A stretch of 14,552 nt of DNA from Pelagophyceae sp. CCMP2097 (GCA_026770575.1 MU658021.1:1034-15585), one strand, 5' to 3'; positions 1 through 7,740 are shown, counted from the stretch's first letter. Numbers and translations: made by a program. The notes: generated by a model from the letters alone, not told the origin.

Positions 1-17
1 CGCGGATACGGTTTCTC

Positions 18-91
18 AAAAGGTGGCGAATCGCATAAAATGACTTTACTCTAGAAGGATATATCTGTTTTTATGCGATTCGCCACCTTTT
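18..91. repeat. Perfect 23-bp inverted repeat (stem-loop) near left end
   Basis: Arms 18-40 and 69-91 are exact reverse complements over 23 bp, separated by 28 nt. The arms contain GGTGGCGAATCGCAT, clearly richer in GC than the rest of the window. A weaker outer pair, GTTTCTCA at 11-18 and TGAGAAAC at 119-126, encloses the hairpin. Position at the window edge next to the first viral gene suggests an element terminus, terminal-repeat remnant or recombinase target. That role is inference; the pairing is directly visible. Confidence 0.9.
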
Positions 92-102
92 GCCACCTCC
101 TG

Positions 103-141
103 ACAACTTGAAACAATCTGAGAAACTTGAACAATCCTTAG
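103..141. repeat. Imperfect 19-20-bp tandem repeat
   Basis: Two adjacent units share AACTTGAAACAATCTGAG-like sequence (103-122 and 123-141), and a partial third begins at 142 with AAACTTTTAAC. A 7-bp inverted pair, GAGAAAC at 120-126 and GTTTCTC at 153-159, overlaps it. It lies in the non-coding left end beside the 23-bp inverted repeat, so it may belong to the same terminal structure. Unit identity is only moderate. Confidence 0.5.
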
Positions 142-260
142 AAACTTTTAACGTTTCTCGCTGTCCTTGCCCGTAGCCGCGCGAAAATATCTCAATAAGC
201 CAGGACTTATTCAACACATCAAATAAATTATTCAAAATCGCAATAACACACCGCCGACCA
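142..260. other. Non-coding left flank
   Basis: No open frame of useful length and no RNA gene could be seen here on either strand. GC content is visibly higher around 160-190 (CCCGTAGCCGCGCG) than in the viral genes that follow. This could be terminal-repeat sequence or flanking host DNA with the junction somewhere before position 260. Neither reading can be proven from the window. Confidence 0.5.
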
Positions 261-324
261 CAAAAAAATGAAATGTTATTTTTATATAATCTGATTAAGC
301 ATAAAATAATAATATAAATTAGTT
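261..324 (+). promoter_or_regulatory. Early-type promoter of the AT-hook gene (divergent copy)
   Basis: A degenerate copy of the motif found before three other early genes: CACAAAAAAATGA (259-271) in place of CATAAAAATGA, then TGATTAAGCA (292-301) in place of GGGTTAAGCA, then an AT-rich TATA-like stretch running to the ATG at 325. The spacing from motif to start is about 53 nt, against 46-48 nt at the other copies. Assigned by alignment with those copies. Confidence 0.5.
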
Positions 325-471
325 ATGGAGAATATCGAACATGTGCCAATTCGAAAACGGGGTCGTCCGGCTACTTCACTTGAATCAAAGTTACTAAAAA
401 GAAAGATTTCAAACAAAAACTATTACGATACTTTAAAAAACGCAAGAGATATAGTTAAAAGCATAGAATAA
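325..471 (+). CDS. AT-hook mini-protein (48 aa)
   Basis: A 48-residue, strongly basic protein starting MENIEHVPIRKRGRPATS. The stretch KRGRP at residues 11-15 is a canonical AT-hook core, which binds the minor groove of AT-rich DNA; the remainder is lysine-rich and helical in character (KLLKRKISNKNYYDTLKNA). It is the first gene of the early block and ends two bases into the 23-bp direct repeat that begins the promoter of the next gene. A role in genome compaction, replication-origin binding or transcription is plausible, and the AT-rich genome suits an AT-hook. The function is inferred from the motif alone. The frame is intact with ATG and TAA. Confidence 0.7.
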   Translation: MENIEHVPIRKRGRPATSLESKLLKRKISNKNYYDTLKNARDIVKSIE

Positions 472-537
472 TTATTTTCATAAAAATGAAGTGTAATATA
501 CGGGTTAAGCATTTAATCAGTATAGTATAATATAAAG
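467..537 (+). promoter_or_regulatory. Early promoter, copy 1
   Basis: TTTTCATAAAAATGA (475-489) and ACGGGTTAAGCA (500-511), followed by a TATA-like stretch (TATAGTATAATATA) immediately before the presumed start. Positions 467-489 are identical over 23 bp to 1036-1058 upstream of the primase-helicase, and ACGGGTTAAGCA is repeated there too. There are 48 nt from the end of CATAAAAATGA to the presumed start at 538. Confidence 0.75.
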
Positions 538-1029
538 ATTGTTGATAAAGAAATCGTTAATTACAAACGAAGAAAATACTATATATTTAATAAAACGAAA
601 ACATTAGTAGAAACTCTTCAACCTGTAAAAGATTACATAGAGATAGCACAAAAAAATAAACATTTTTGTAGTGAGTTTTCAAAGAAATATGTAGAGGAAC
701 ATAGTTCTGAATCATTTTGGTTTTCTTGTGAATTTCTCAGAAATGATATAGAATATATTGATAGCGGGTATAATTCATTGTTAAGAAATTATGATCAAGG
801 TATTTTAACATTGTCTCCGTCACAAATCCGAGGAGACACAAGAGATCTAAAAAAGCGCGTTATACAAACTCTTTTAGATTTTAATGTATGTAAAGATAAA
901 TATCATTGTGAAATAACAAGAGGTACTGAAAAAAACATGTTTAACAATATTCTCGTTTATGTAAATGGCGAGTTTATTAAACCCAGTTGTGGTTCAGATA
1001 TAACTCTACACATCAAATCATTCATCTAA
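538..1029 (+). CDS. Unknown early protein (~163 aa), no ATG start
   Basis: The frame is open from 526 to the TAA at 1027-1029 but has no ATG near its beginning. By alignment with the next gene's promoter and start (motif, 46-48 nt, then start), the expected initiation codon is the ATT at 538, so the ATG has either mutated to ATT or a near-cognate codon is used. The protein is hydrophilic and charged, with aromatic patches (ESFWFSCEFLRNDIEY near residue 60) and several cysteines but no clear zinc-binding spacing. I do not recognise a family. Sharing the early promoter with the AT-hook, primase-helicase and recombinase genes suggests an early, perhaps replication- or host-directed role. The first ATG in frame is far downstream, near 940, and would leave only a stub. 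Confidence 0.6.
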   Translation: MVDKEIVNYKRRKYYIFNKTKTLVETLQPVKDYIEIAQKNKHFCSEFSKKYVEEHSSESFWFSCEFLRNDIEYIDSGYNSLLRNYDQGILTLSPSQIRGDTRDLKKRVIQTLLDFNVCKDKYHCEITRGTEKNMFNNILVYVNGEFIKPSCGSDITLHIKSFI

Positions 1030-1035
1030 AAAAAT

Positions 1036-1104
1036 AATAATTATTTTCATAAAAATGATGTGGTATTAAACGGGTTAAGCAGATTATTTATATAGTATAT
1101 TATA
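1036..1104 (+). promoter_or_regulatory. Early promoter, copy 2
   Basis: TTTTCATAAAAATGA (1044-1058), ACGGGTTAAGCA (1070-1081) and a TATA-like TATATAGTATATTATA ending at the ATG (1105). The spacing from CATAAAAATGA to the ATG is 46 nt. Both blocks are shared exactly with copy 1 while the bases between vary, which is the pattern expected of a conserved promoter and not of a recent duplication. Confidence 0.8.
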
Positions 1105-3895
1105 ATGGTTCAAACTATAAACACCCTTAATCACACTTGGTATAAAAACAATTATTCTCACTGCGGATCAATGAAAGAAGCGATTACAACTCAGAAACCC
1201 GATGCAATTATAATACATTCGCAAACTAAAAAATTCGGGAGAATTTGGACTTCTATGACACCGGTCGAATACTTGAAACTTCTCAATAAAAATAATGGAC
1301 TTTATGAAGTTCTTACGACTTATCCGATAAAAATTTACTTTGATATTGATAAGGTAGGTGAAACCGATTCTTACTTTTTAGAAAATGTCAAAAAGATTAT
1401 TTTGAATAACTTTGCTAATGCGGATATGGCTATTTCTGGTTCGGTCACCTCAGAAAAAAAACAGTTATCACATCGTATTGTCTAATTATATAATAAATAA
1501 CCAAGATGAAAAATCGATTTTAAAATTCATCGTGAAATCAATGAATCAGGTGGAAAATTCTTTTGACTGGAAAGTATATACAAATAATCGAAACATGAAA
1601 TCCATCAATCAGAGTAAATTGGATGGACGTATACAGCGAATTGTTGAAGAGACTGACTTTAAGAAGCATCTGATAACGTGCTTTTTAGAGTCGAACCCGT
1701 TGCCGATGCCCGAGGTTAGTGAAGTCCTTCAACACGAGATTGATATTGATAAATCCTATCAAGCGTTTGATTTGACGATATTACCAAACCTTAAACTAAT
1801 ATGCCCGAGTTTATTGAATTACGACACCATCAGTCCCGAGGACATTTTAAGTCTGATGCCATTGAATCCGATTGATTTTCCTCACTCATACACCCATTTG
1901 ATGGCTCGATTTTGTTATTATCACGAGATACCTTACATGGATTTTATGAAATGGTTGGAAAAGAAGCACCTTGACTTATCGACCAATTTATCGATCCAAA
2001 CTAAGTGGGCGAAATCGTGGGATAACATCAAGGATTTTCCTACGGAATCTGCGACCATGCGTAAAATGAAAAACATTCTTTGTTATTTTTATTCGGAATT
2101 AAATCAAAATATTTATTTCAAACGTTTTAAGGAATCATTTGAATTTGATAGGAAAGACGTTTTTAAAGTTGAAACGTTAAGCCAAAAAGTTTTTGGAAAT
2201 TTGAAGAAAATAGTTATGATTAACACGGGCATGGGAAGCGGCAAAACTGCTCAGACTGTTAAGTTTTTACAAAAGAATCCGAAACTTACGTTTATTTGGA
2301 TAGCGCCAAATCGGGCACTTGCTTCAAACACTTTAACGAGGTTAAAGTCGGATGGCGTTGAAGTGTCTCATTACGGAGAATTTAATACGTCTGATAAGAA
2401 ACTTGGGGCATTAGGAAAGCAGAAAAATATGATCATTGTCGTAAATTCTCTTCATTATCTACAAAGTAAAACATATGACGTTGTGATAATTGATGAGATC
2501 GAGACCGTTGTTGATAAATTTAGTGGTACATTTATACAGAACAAAGCGGAGACTTGGCAGGTTTTTATGAATCTCGTAAGAAAATCTAAAAAAAACAATA
2601 TTGCTGGATGCTTTTCTCACAAATAAGACTATTGATTTATTTAAAAACATAACTCCCGGCAGTGAGGTTTTAATTATCGAGCGGATAGTTGAGGAATCTA
2701 CAAGAACCTTAAACTATATCCTCGATCAACATCGAATGATCAAGAACATAATTGAAGATTTAAAGAATGGAAAAAATTATTTATTTACTATCCTTTCAAA
2801 GAATCAAAGAATCATATAATGATGAATTCATTGAGGGAGATGTTAGAAAAGGAAACTGGAAAAAAAGGGGAACATTATAATGCTGACGTCGATGATGTTA
2901 TAAAGAAGGATTTACGAGATGTGAATGAAACCTGGAAAAAACTTGACTTTGTGATTACAAACAATATTATAACGTGCGGGATTAATTATGATCTGGAAGA
3001 TTTTCACAAAGCATATATATTTGTCGCATCATTTTCAAAACCGCGTGATATTCTACAAGTCTCATACCGATGTCGCACATTGAACTCGAATGAAATCGAT
3101 ATTTGTTATTTAAAAATGTGTAGTTCAGTAGAGACATGGGAGAAGGATAACATAGGTTGTCCAATTTATGACGATTTATTACAGTCGATTTGGTTAGAGA
3201 ACAAAAGTCCATTACGCAAGACTATTCATTTACTGGCTTCAAAGGCACATTATAAGCAGAAAAAATGTGCACTTGGAATTGAGAAAGATTTTGAAGATGA
3301 AGTAAATTCGATGCTGAAAGATTGCAATAACATTATAAGTAACATGAATGTTGAAGATATTGAAAAGTGCAAGGCTGAAACCATCGAGAGGCTGATGTTT
3401 AAATGTGAGGCGACGATGATCCAAAAGATGCAGGTCAAAAAATTCTATTTTTAAAACCACTTTAAATATCCCGACTTGTTATTAAATGAATTGGAAATCG
3501 CATGGGACAAACAACTCATGGAGTTCTTCAACAAACTCCGAGAATTGAATACAACAGACAATACTATTTTTCATAAAATCGCGATTTTTAACAACTTAGA
3601 TATTGAAAATAATGGACTTTTCCCGACGGATATTAAGAAAACTAAATTGAATGAAGAACTCATCGATGAGATCAACGAGACTTATCACTTTAAATATTTG
3701 ACAAAAAAATCGGGAGTTCAGAAAATATTAAAGGAGGTCTATGATACTCACTTTGTCAAGAAAATTATCCAAACAAAATATTCGGATGCAAAACGGTGCA
3801 CATTTGTTTTGGATGAGACTGCAAATTATTGGTATAGATTTGTTAGAGACCATACTAAAAATATTGAAGTCGAATGCGCATTTAGAGAGGATTAA
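1105..3895 (+). CDS. AEP primase - UL9-type SF2 helicase fusion, broken
   Basis: Likely the replication primase-helicase, about 930 codons. The N-terminal part carries the three archaeo-eukaryotic primase (AEP) motifs: FDID (acidic pair, codons 79-82), SYH (about codon 121) and FDWKVYTNNRNM (about codon 155). A helicase follows: Walker A GMGSGKT near codon 375, IAPNRALAS (motif Ia), IIDEIE near 463 (motif II), LLDAFLT (motif III), ITCGINY (motif V) and SYRCR near 653 (motif VI). This order resembles herpesvirus UL9-like origin-binding helicases, which occur fused to AEP primases in some large DNA viruses. Breaks: +1 shift in the A8 run at 1454-1461, +1 in the A8 run at 2588-2595, -1 near 2777-2790, and an in-frame TAA at 3452-3454. 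The last 150 codons are unassigned. Confidence 0.85.
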
Positions 3896-3920
3896 AATAA
3901 AAACATTTAATATTTTATCA

Positions 3921-3983
3921 TTTTACATAAAAATGAATCGCGTTTTGTTACAATATAAGAATATATTGATTATTATAATTAAT
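3921..3983 (+). promoter_or_regulatory. Early promoter, copy 3 (recombinase)
   Basis: TTTTACATAAAAATGA at 3921-3936 matches the early motif with one inserted A. It ends 47 nt before the ATG at 3984, nearly the same spacing as copies 1 and 2. The GGGTTAAGCA block is not recognisable. The motif itself contains an ATG (3933) in frame with the recombinase, but the constant spacing argues for 3984 as the true start. Confidence 0.65.
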
Positions 3984-5157
3984 ATGGGATATGTTGTGAA
4001 ACATGAATGGGCAAAAGTATATACGATACGCCAAAAAAGTTTGATTAGTCAAATCAATCGACTTATATCTGGCGTAGCAACTTGTGACACTTTAATCAAA
4101 TCATCTACGCTTACAAATAACGGGCTTGGTTATTTACTGGAAATACCTGAAGTTTTACCCGCTATCCGTCAATTAATTGGAAGGAAACCACGTGCAAATA
4201 AAAGAAAAATTGAAGAAGTCGTGGAGGAAATCATTCCATCATTTTCTAAAAAAGATATAATCGAATGGGTTGAAACCTTCTATACAAACCCTTTGACTGT
4301 AAAAGCATATTTAAATATATTAGTTGACAAACAGAACCGTGTCATTAATATACCCGATTTTAAAAACAGTATTGAATTGATCGATAAATTCTTTGAAAAA
4401 TAATTATGTCAAAATATATCAAAATTTTTGTGAATGTGATGATAAAATATATTCGAGAAAATAAATTAATTACAATCCCATTTTACTCTTCACTGTTGGA
4501 TAGGATGGAATGCATTCGGACGAATTTTAATGACAACCAATTATTGAATAATTCGAAGAAGACGAGAGAAGTGTTGCCTATAAATTTAGCACAGATACAA
4601 GCGATGTTTGATATTCTTTATGAAAAAGTAAATAAAAATGAACGCTATTTGGGAATGACTTCTGACAAGGTGTTGAATTCGGCGATTATTGTAGGACTTT
4701 ATATGCAAAATGCATATCGAGACGATATTGGGAATATTGTGGTAAAACCAACCGAAATTACTGATTCGATGAACTATTTTGATGGTCATACCATTTTCAT
4801 TCAATCCCATAAGGCGTCGAAAACGCACGGTACTCTGTCTGTCGTGTTGGATACTCGAGTTGTTGATTTGATTGAAAAGTCTATAATATCTAACCCTCGA
4901 AATCTATTGTTCGATGCTATTAATGGAAAAATCAGCCAAAAAGTAACCGCGGTGTTCTCTAAATTATTCGGATCTCATATTACAATAAATTTGATTAGAA
5001 AAATTCATTCTTCAGATGCTTTTATTTTAGTAACTCGAATGAAGACGCGATCGCATGTGCGAAACAAATGGGACATGATGTGAAGACATCTATAGACTAT
5101 TATCAACGAAAACAAGTAACACAATCAATCGATTGGTTCGAGCGCAAACATAAATAA
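3984..5157 (+). CDS. Tyrosine recombinase / integrase, frameshifted
   Basis: About 390 codons, a normal length for a tyrosine recombinase. The N-terminal half is helical with KKDIIEWVETFYTNPLTVKAYLN, as in core-binding domains. The catalytic half shows box I Arg in AYRDDIGN (CGA at 4718-4720), the beta-hairpin Lys region HKASKTHGT (4808-4834), box II NLIRKIHSS, then MGHDVKTSIDYYQR, with the nucleophile Tyr expected at 5101-5103, nine residues after the His. Box II has Asn where His is usual. Breaks: a shift at about 4400 (TAA at 4401-4403, then a restart at 4406) and a shift at about 5015-5030. It probably integrates the element or resolves genome concatemers. Two adjacent genes split at 4403 is a less likely alternative. 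The 22-bp repeats and inverted repeat just downstream could be its target. Confidence 0.85.
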
Positions 5158-5251
5158 TAAAATCTATAAATATATGTGTCTAAAACAAAAAAACAAATCT
5201 AACCTGTTATTCAATTTGAAATTGAATATGGGAGTTTTACAATATATTTTT

Positions 5252-5317
5252 AAAGTCTTCCGAACCATTTTTCAAAGTCTTCCGAAACATTTTTCAAAGT
5301 CTTCCGAACCATTTGAA
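5252..5317. repeat. Three 22-bp tandem repeats
   Basis: Units at 5252-5273, 5274-5295 and 5296-5317, each close to AAAGTCTTCCGAACCATTTTTC. Unit 2 has AAACATT for AACCATT. A fourth partial CTTCCGAAC appears at 5331-5339. The array sits in a 206-bp gap between the recombinase and the next gene and runs into a long inverted repeat. A short frame across it (5174-5452) is probably not a gene. Origin iterons or recombinase accessory sites are possible roles. Confidence 0.85.
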
Positions 5318-5399
5318 CAAATTACAGACTCTTCCGAACTAATTTTTTTATATATCGAATGTTATGGAAGAGTCTGTGATTTGTTCAAATGGTTTGGAA
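5302..5399. repeat. 34-bp imperfect inverted repeat with 30-nt loop
   Basis: Arms 5302-5335 and 5366-5399 pair over 34 bp with two mismatches; the inner 27 bp (5309-5335 and 5366-5392) have only one. The left arm includes the third 22-bp repeat unit. The right arm lies within the first codons of the following gene (ATG at 5364), and the loop holds its TATA box. So this structure could act as an operator or recombination site as well as a hairpin. The position beside a tyrosine recombinase makes an att-like or resolution site plausible, but no such core was identified. Confidence 0.85.
5349..5363 (+). promoter_or_regulatory. TATA-like late promoter
   Basis: TATATAT at 5349-5355 lies 8 nt before the ATG at 5364. 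The same close TATA-to-ATG layout recurs at 6850 and 7741. It falls inside the loop of the inverted repeat. No early CATAAAAATGA motif precedes it. Confidence 0.5.
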
Positions 5400-5808
5400 T
5401 GTGTAAAAACAGAATGTGTACTGTAAAAAACAAAAAAAACAAGAAGTATTAAGCAATTGGAGAATGATAAACGACTTGCTATTCGATATAAAAAAACACA
5501 TGAAATTGATTCGGAAGATTCTATAATTGAACCAATTGAAAAACTCAAGCATATAGAGACACCAGAAGAAAAAGTGATTGAGAAAACTTTATTTAAAAAG
5601 ATAAAAAAAAACAAGTGAGACACCTATTTCAAAACCTGTTTTAAAACGAATAAAAAAAAAGATTGAATATTATTCAGAATCATCCGAATCTGAAGACGAG
5701 GAAAAAGTTATTTATGTTAAAAAGAAGAAGAATCGTTCAGACAATAGTGGAAATTATGGAAAATGTGAAATAAATAAAGCAAGTCAATCCAAGTTCAATT
5801 TTTTTTAA
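5364..5808 (+). CDS. Lysine/acid-rich protein (~148 codons), broken
   Basis: Starts MEESVICSNGLECVK. After codon 20 there is an in-frame TAA (5424-5426), after which the same frame continues into a charged region (KQLENDKRLAIRYKK, then SIIEPIEKLKHIETPEEKV). A +1 shift in the A9 run at 5603-5611 moves the frame to a tail with ESSESEDEEK and KKKKNRSDN, ending at the TAA 5806-5808. Composition (Lys, Glu, Ser; low complexity; probably disordered) suggests a nucleic-acid or virion-core associated protein, but no family is recognised. It ends one base before the convergent membrane-protein gene, which supports the whole stretch being coding. Start chosen from the TATA box at 5349. Confidence 0.55.
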
Positions 5809-5809
5809 A

Positions 5810-6016
5810 TTATACTTGACTTTCAATTTTTTCATTAGACAATTTTACAGCGTTCTCTTCACTCAATGGAGAACGTTTCATTGACATCCCACAGCAATCA
5901 ATCTCAGTACATCTTGACGATAACAAGTGTCTCATTGTACGAAGGTATAGCATACCAAATAACCCCAAAATTACAATTACAGTCGATGTTTTTTCTTGTG
6001 TATTTAGAATCGTCAT
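5810..6016 (-). CDS. Small single-pass membrane protein (68 aa)
   Basis: Short N-terminus (MTILNTQEKTS), a hydrophobic segment at about residues 12-25 (TVIVILGLFGMLYL), then a basic cysteine-containing tail (RHLLSSRCTEIDCCGMSM) and a polar C-terminus. The positive-inside pattern predicts the N-terminus outside or lumenal and the tail in the cytoplasm or virion interior. The gene is intact, convergent with the preceding gene and divergent from the packaging ATPase, with a 22-bp AT-rich gap serving both starts. Small membrane proteins are common in the virion block of such viruses, and an internal-membrane or egress role is possible. I cannot name a family. Confidence 0.65.
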   Translation of the reverse strand: MTILNTQEKTSTVIVILGLFGMLYLRTMRHLLSSRCTEIDCCGMSMKRSPLSEENAVKLSNEKIESQV

Positions 6017-6038
6017 AATTAATTAAATAAAAAAATTA

Positions 6039-6829
6039 ATGATTATTATGAAGGTTGAAGTAATAACAAAGAATGACAATCAAAAAGTTGATTTGATGAA
6101 GAAATCTGCCGACAGTGCATTGAAATATTACGACCTGAAACAAAAAAAATACAAGGACGTTGATTGGCTTCATAAAAATCAATTATTTTTCAATAAAGCC
6201 TCAGTAATTCTGCTGATTGGGGTTCCCGGGAGTGGTAAGTCATCGTGTGCAGTTTCCTTGCTATGTTCCATGAAACATCGAGTGTACGCACAAACCTTTG
6301 ACGAGATTATAGTCAGTATACCAGAATGCACGCTCGGCTCGATCATTGAAAACCCATTTGAATCATTGAGTGAAGGCAATGTTTTTCATACTTTGGATGA
6401 AGACGTGCTGAATCACGTACTTAATACATGTGAGAAGAATGCAATTGATGGGAAGGACACCGCATTCTTCATCGACGACGGCGCCTCGGGTTTGAAGGAT
6501 AAGAAGGTTTTGAAATTGCTCAATAATTTAATTTGCCGTCACAGACATTATCGCCTGACATTATTTATATCTTTACAATGCCAAACGCAACTGAGTTTAT
6601 CCGCAAGACAGCAGGTGAATGTAGTCATAAATTTAATAGTAATAATATAAAAAGAATTGAAATGTTTCATTCTGAATATATGAACAATATTAGTTTAGTT
6701 GATTATAAAGATTTATTGAAAAAGATATATAATAACAAAGGTGATTTTTTCGCGATTAAGATGGAAACGCCTCGAAAATATTTTCATAACTTCGATCAGA
6801 TTTCAATCACCGGATCTGAAGAAAATTAA
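6039..6829 (+). CDS. A32/FtsK-HerA-like genome packaging ATPase, one frameshift
   Basis: About 263 codons, the usual size for virophage and Polinton-like packaging ATPases. Walker A is GVPGSGKSS (codons 61-69) and Walker B is FFIDDGAS (acidic pair at codons 146-147). The region LICRHRHYRLTLFISLQ followed by LSLSARQQVNVVINL matches the conserved RH...LQ...AR.N pattern of the family after Walker B. It should sit at a capsid vertex and pump DNA using ATP hydrolysis. A -1 frameshift near 6630-6645 separates the motor core from the last 60 codons, which continue in another frame to the TAA at 6827-6829. Two in-frame ATGs, 6039 and 6048, are possible; the second (MKVEVITKND) fits the AT-rich upstream gap equally well. 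Confidence 0.9.
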
Positions 6830-6835
6830 AAAAAA

Positions 6836-6849
6836 TATATATAGTAAAA
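6836..6849 (+). promoter_or_regulatory. TATA-like late promoter
   Basis: TATATATA (6836-6843), six bases before the ATG at 6850 and only seven after the preceding stop codon. Among the clearest of the close TATA boxes in the virion block. Confidence 0.55.
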
Positions 6850-7365
6850 ATGGAACAATACAACCACACAGATACGATGGAAAGATTGTTCTCTGTAAAT
6901 TTTAGAAGGGAGAAAAATGAAAGAATTGAATATACACACAGTTATCAGGATCATGGACGATTTGGAGTACAAATTGAACAAAGCAACCCACTACTCTTGG
7001 AACCACCGGAGTTAGACGACGACGATCTCGCGGAAGTGTATGATGAAAATACAAGGGATATTGAAAATGCAGTTCCAGAACGGGAATCGATGACTCCAAC
7101 TGAGACTTCTCTATTAATATCAGATCGAACAAATGATATTGTATTTATACAAACGAGTACAAAACACTTCAAAGCATCGCTTGCGGAATTAATCAGCATT
7201 TCTGAGATGCTTGAAATACCATTCCCAGCAACAAATAAAAATAGAAAAATTACATGGGTTACACAAATAAAAAAAGAAGTCAATTTACGAGAAAGTATTC
7301 CAAACTTTCTTTTTGACGAGGAAAATATTTTACTTTTTAATAAAGGCGAGCGTGCAAGTCGATAA
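6850..7365 (+). CDS. Unknown virion-block protein (171 aa), intact
   Basis: An intact frame between the packaging ATPase and the capsid genes. The N-terminal third is rich in charged and aromatic residues (FRREKNERIEYTHSYQ); an acidic stretch ELDDDDLAEVYDE occupies about residues 54-66. The C-terminal part has a helical-looking segment (SLAELISISEMLEIP) followed by KNRKITWVTQIKKEV and ends in GERASR. No signal peptide or membrane segment is seen. I do not recognise the family; its position suggests a minor virion or assembly protein. It ends in a short direct repeat, AGTCGATAAGTCGATAAG, that spans the stop codon. Confidence 0.7.
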   Translation: MEQYNHTDTMERLFSVNFRREKNERIEYTHSYQDHGRFGVQIEQSNPLLLEPPELDDDDLAEVYDENTRDIENAVPERESMTPTETSLLISDRTNDIVFIQTSTKHFKASLAELISISEMLEIPFPATNKNRKITWVTQIKKEVNLRESIPNFLFDEENILLFNKGERASR

Positions 7366-7377
7366 GTCGATAAGTTA

Positions 7378-7713
7378 TTATATAACAAAGTTCTCGATGT
7401 CATGAGGATTTGAGCCAGTTACATCGAGAAAAAAGGAGGTTTCGTTTTGGTTTGGGATCAGATTACTCAATGTTGATATTGGATCGTAGCGAGTCGTGAA
7501 ATTGTATATTTTGGAAGTAGAGGTATCGTTATTTACGTACTGTTTAATGGAACGTTGGAGATCATAATAGGGGTTCCCTCCAGCCGCGTAAGTATAGGTT
7601 GCAAACACCTCATTATTTTCATTTCATGGAAAAACTGATGTATTAACCCGACCAGAGTTAAATTGTTATTTCCCATCTTCCAAAAACATCAATTTCGGGA
7701 GAGTACCAGGTCG
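7378..7713 (-). pseudogene. Reversed gene fragment with two internal stops
   Basis: Read leftward from 7713, one frame continues for 112 codons with protein-like composition. It begins RPGTLPKLMFLEDGK, meets a TAA (7666-7668), continues QFNSGRVNTSVFP, meets a TGA (7624-7626), then runs NENNEVFATYTYAAGGNPY to a TAA at 7378-7380. The last 76 codons are uninterrupted. There is no start codon: 7714-7716 is a stop and upstream is the promoter of the next rightward gene. Aromatic and Asn/Thr-rich composition resembles virion structural proteins, and no penton was found elsewhere, so a decayed capsid-protein remnant is possible. It runs against all flanking genes and fills the 375-bp gap between them. 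I cannot name the family. Confidence 0.4.
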
Positions 7714-7727
7714 CTAAAAAATAATAA

Positions 7728-7740
7728 TATATAAAATATT
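7728..7740 (+). promoter_or_regulatory. TATA-like late promoter
   Basis: TATATAAAA at 7728-7736, four bases before the ATG at 7741, preceded by AT-rich AATAATAA. Same arrangement as at 6836. Confidence 0.5.

Noticed and set aside
1454..2595. Programmed ribosomal frameshifting at the A8 runs of the primase-helicase
   Set aside because: Twelve shifts in six genes, in both directions and at varied contexts, fit random indels better than a regulated slip. No slippery heptamer with a following pseudoknot was evident.
3933..3983. Upstream ATG (3933) as the recombinase start
   Set aside because: It lies inside the early promoter motif; the constant motif-to-start spacing favours the ATG at 3984.
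5252..5317. CRISPR array
   Set aside because: The 22-bp units are directly adjacent with no spacers and there are no cas genes.
5174..5452. A rightward 92-codon frame over the tandem and inverted repeats
   Set aside because: Mostly repeat-derived low-complexity sequence; a better-supported gene starts at 5364 in another frame.
6951..7403. A leftward 150-codon frame opposite the unknown 171-aa gene
   Set aside because: Serine-rich antisense shadow of a gene with its own TATA box and ATG; no motif of its own.
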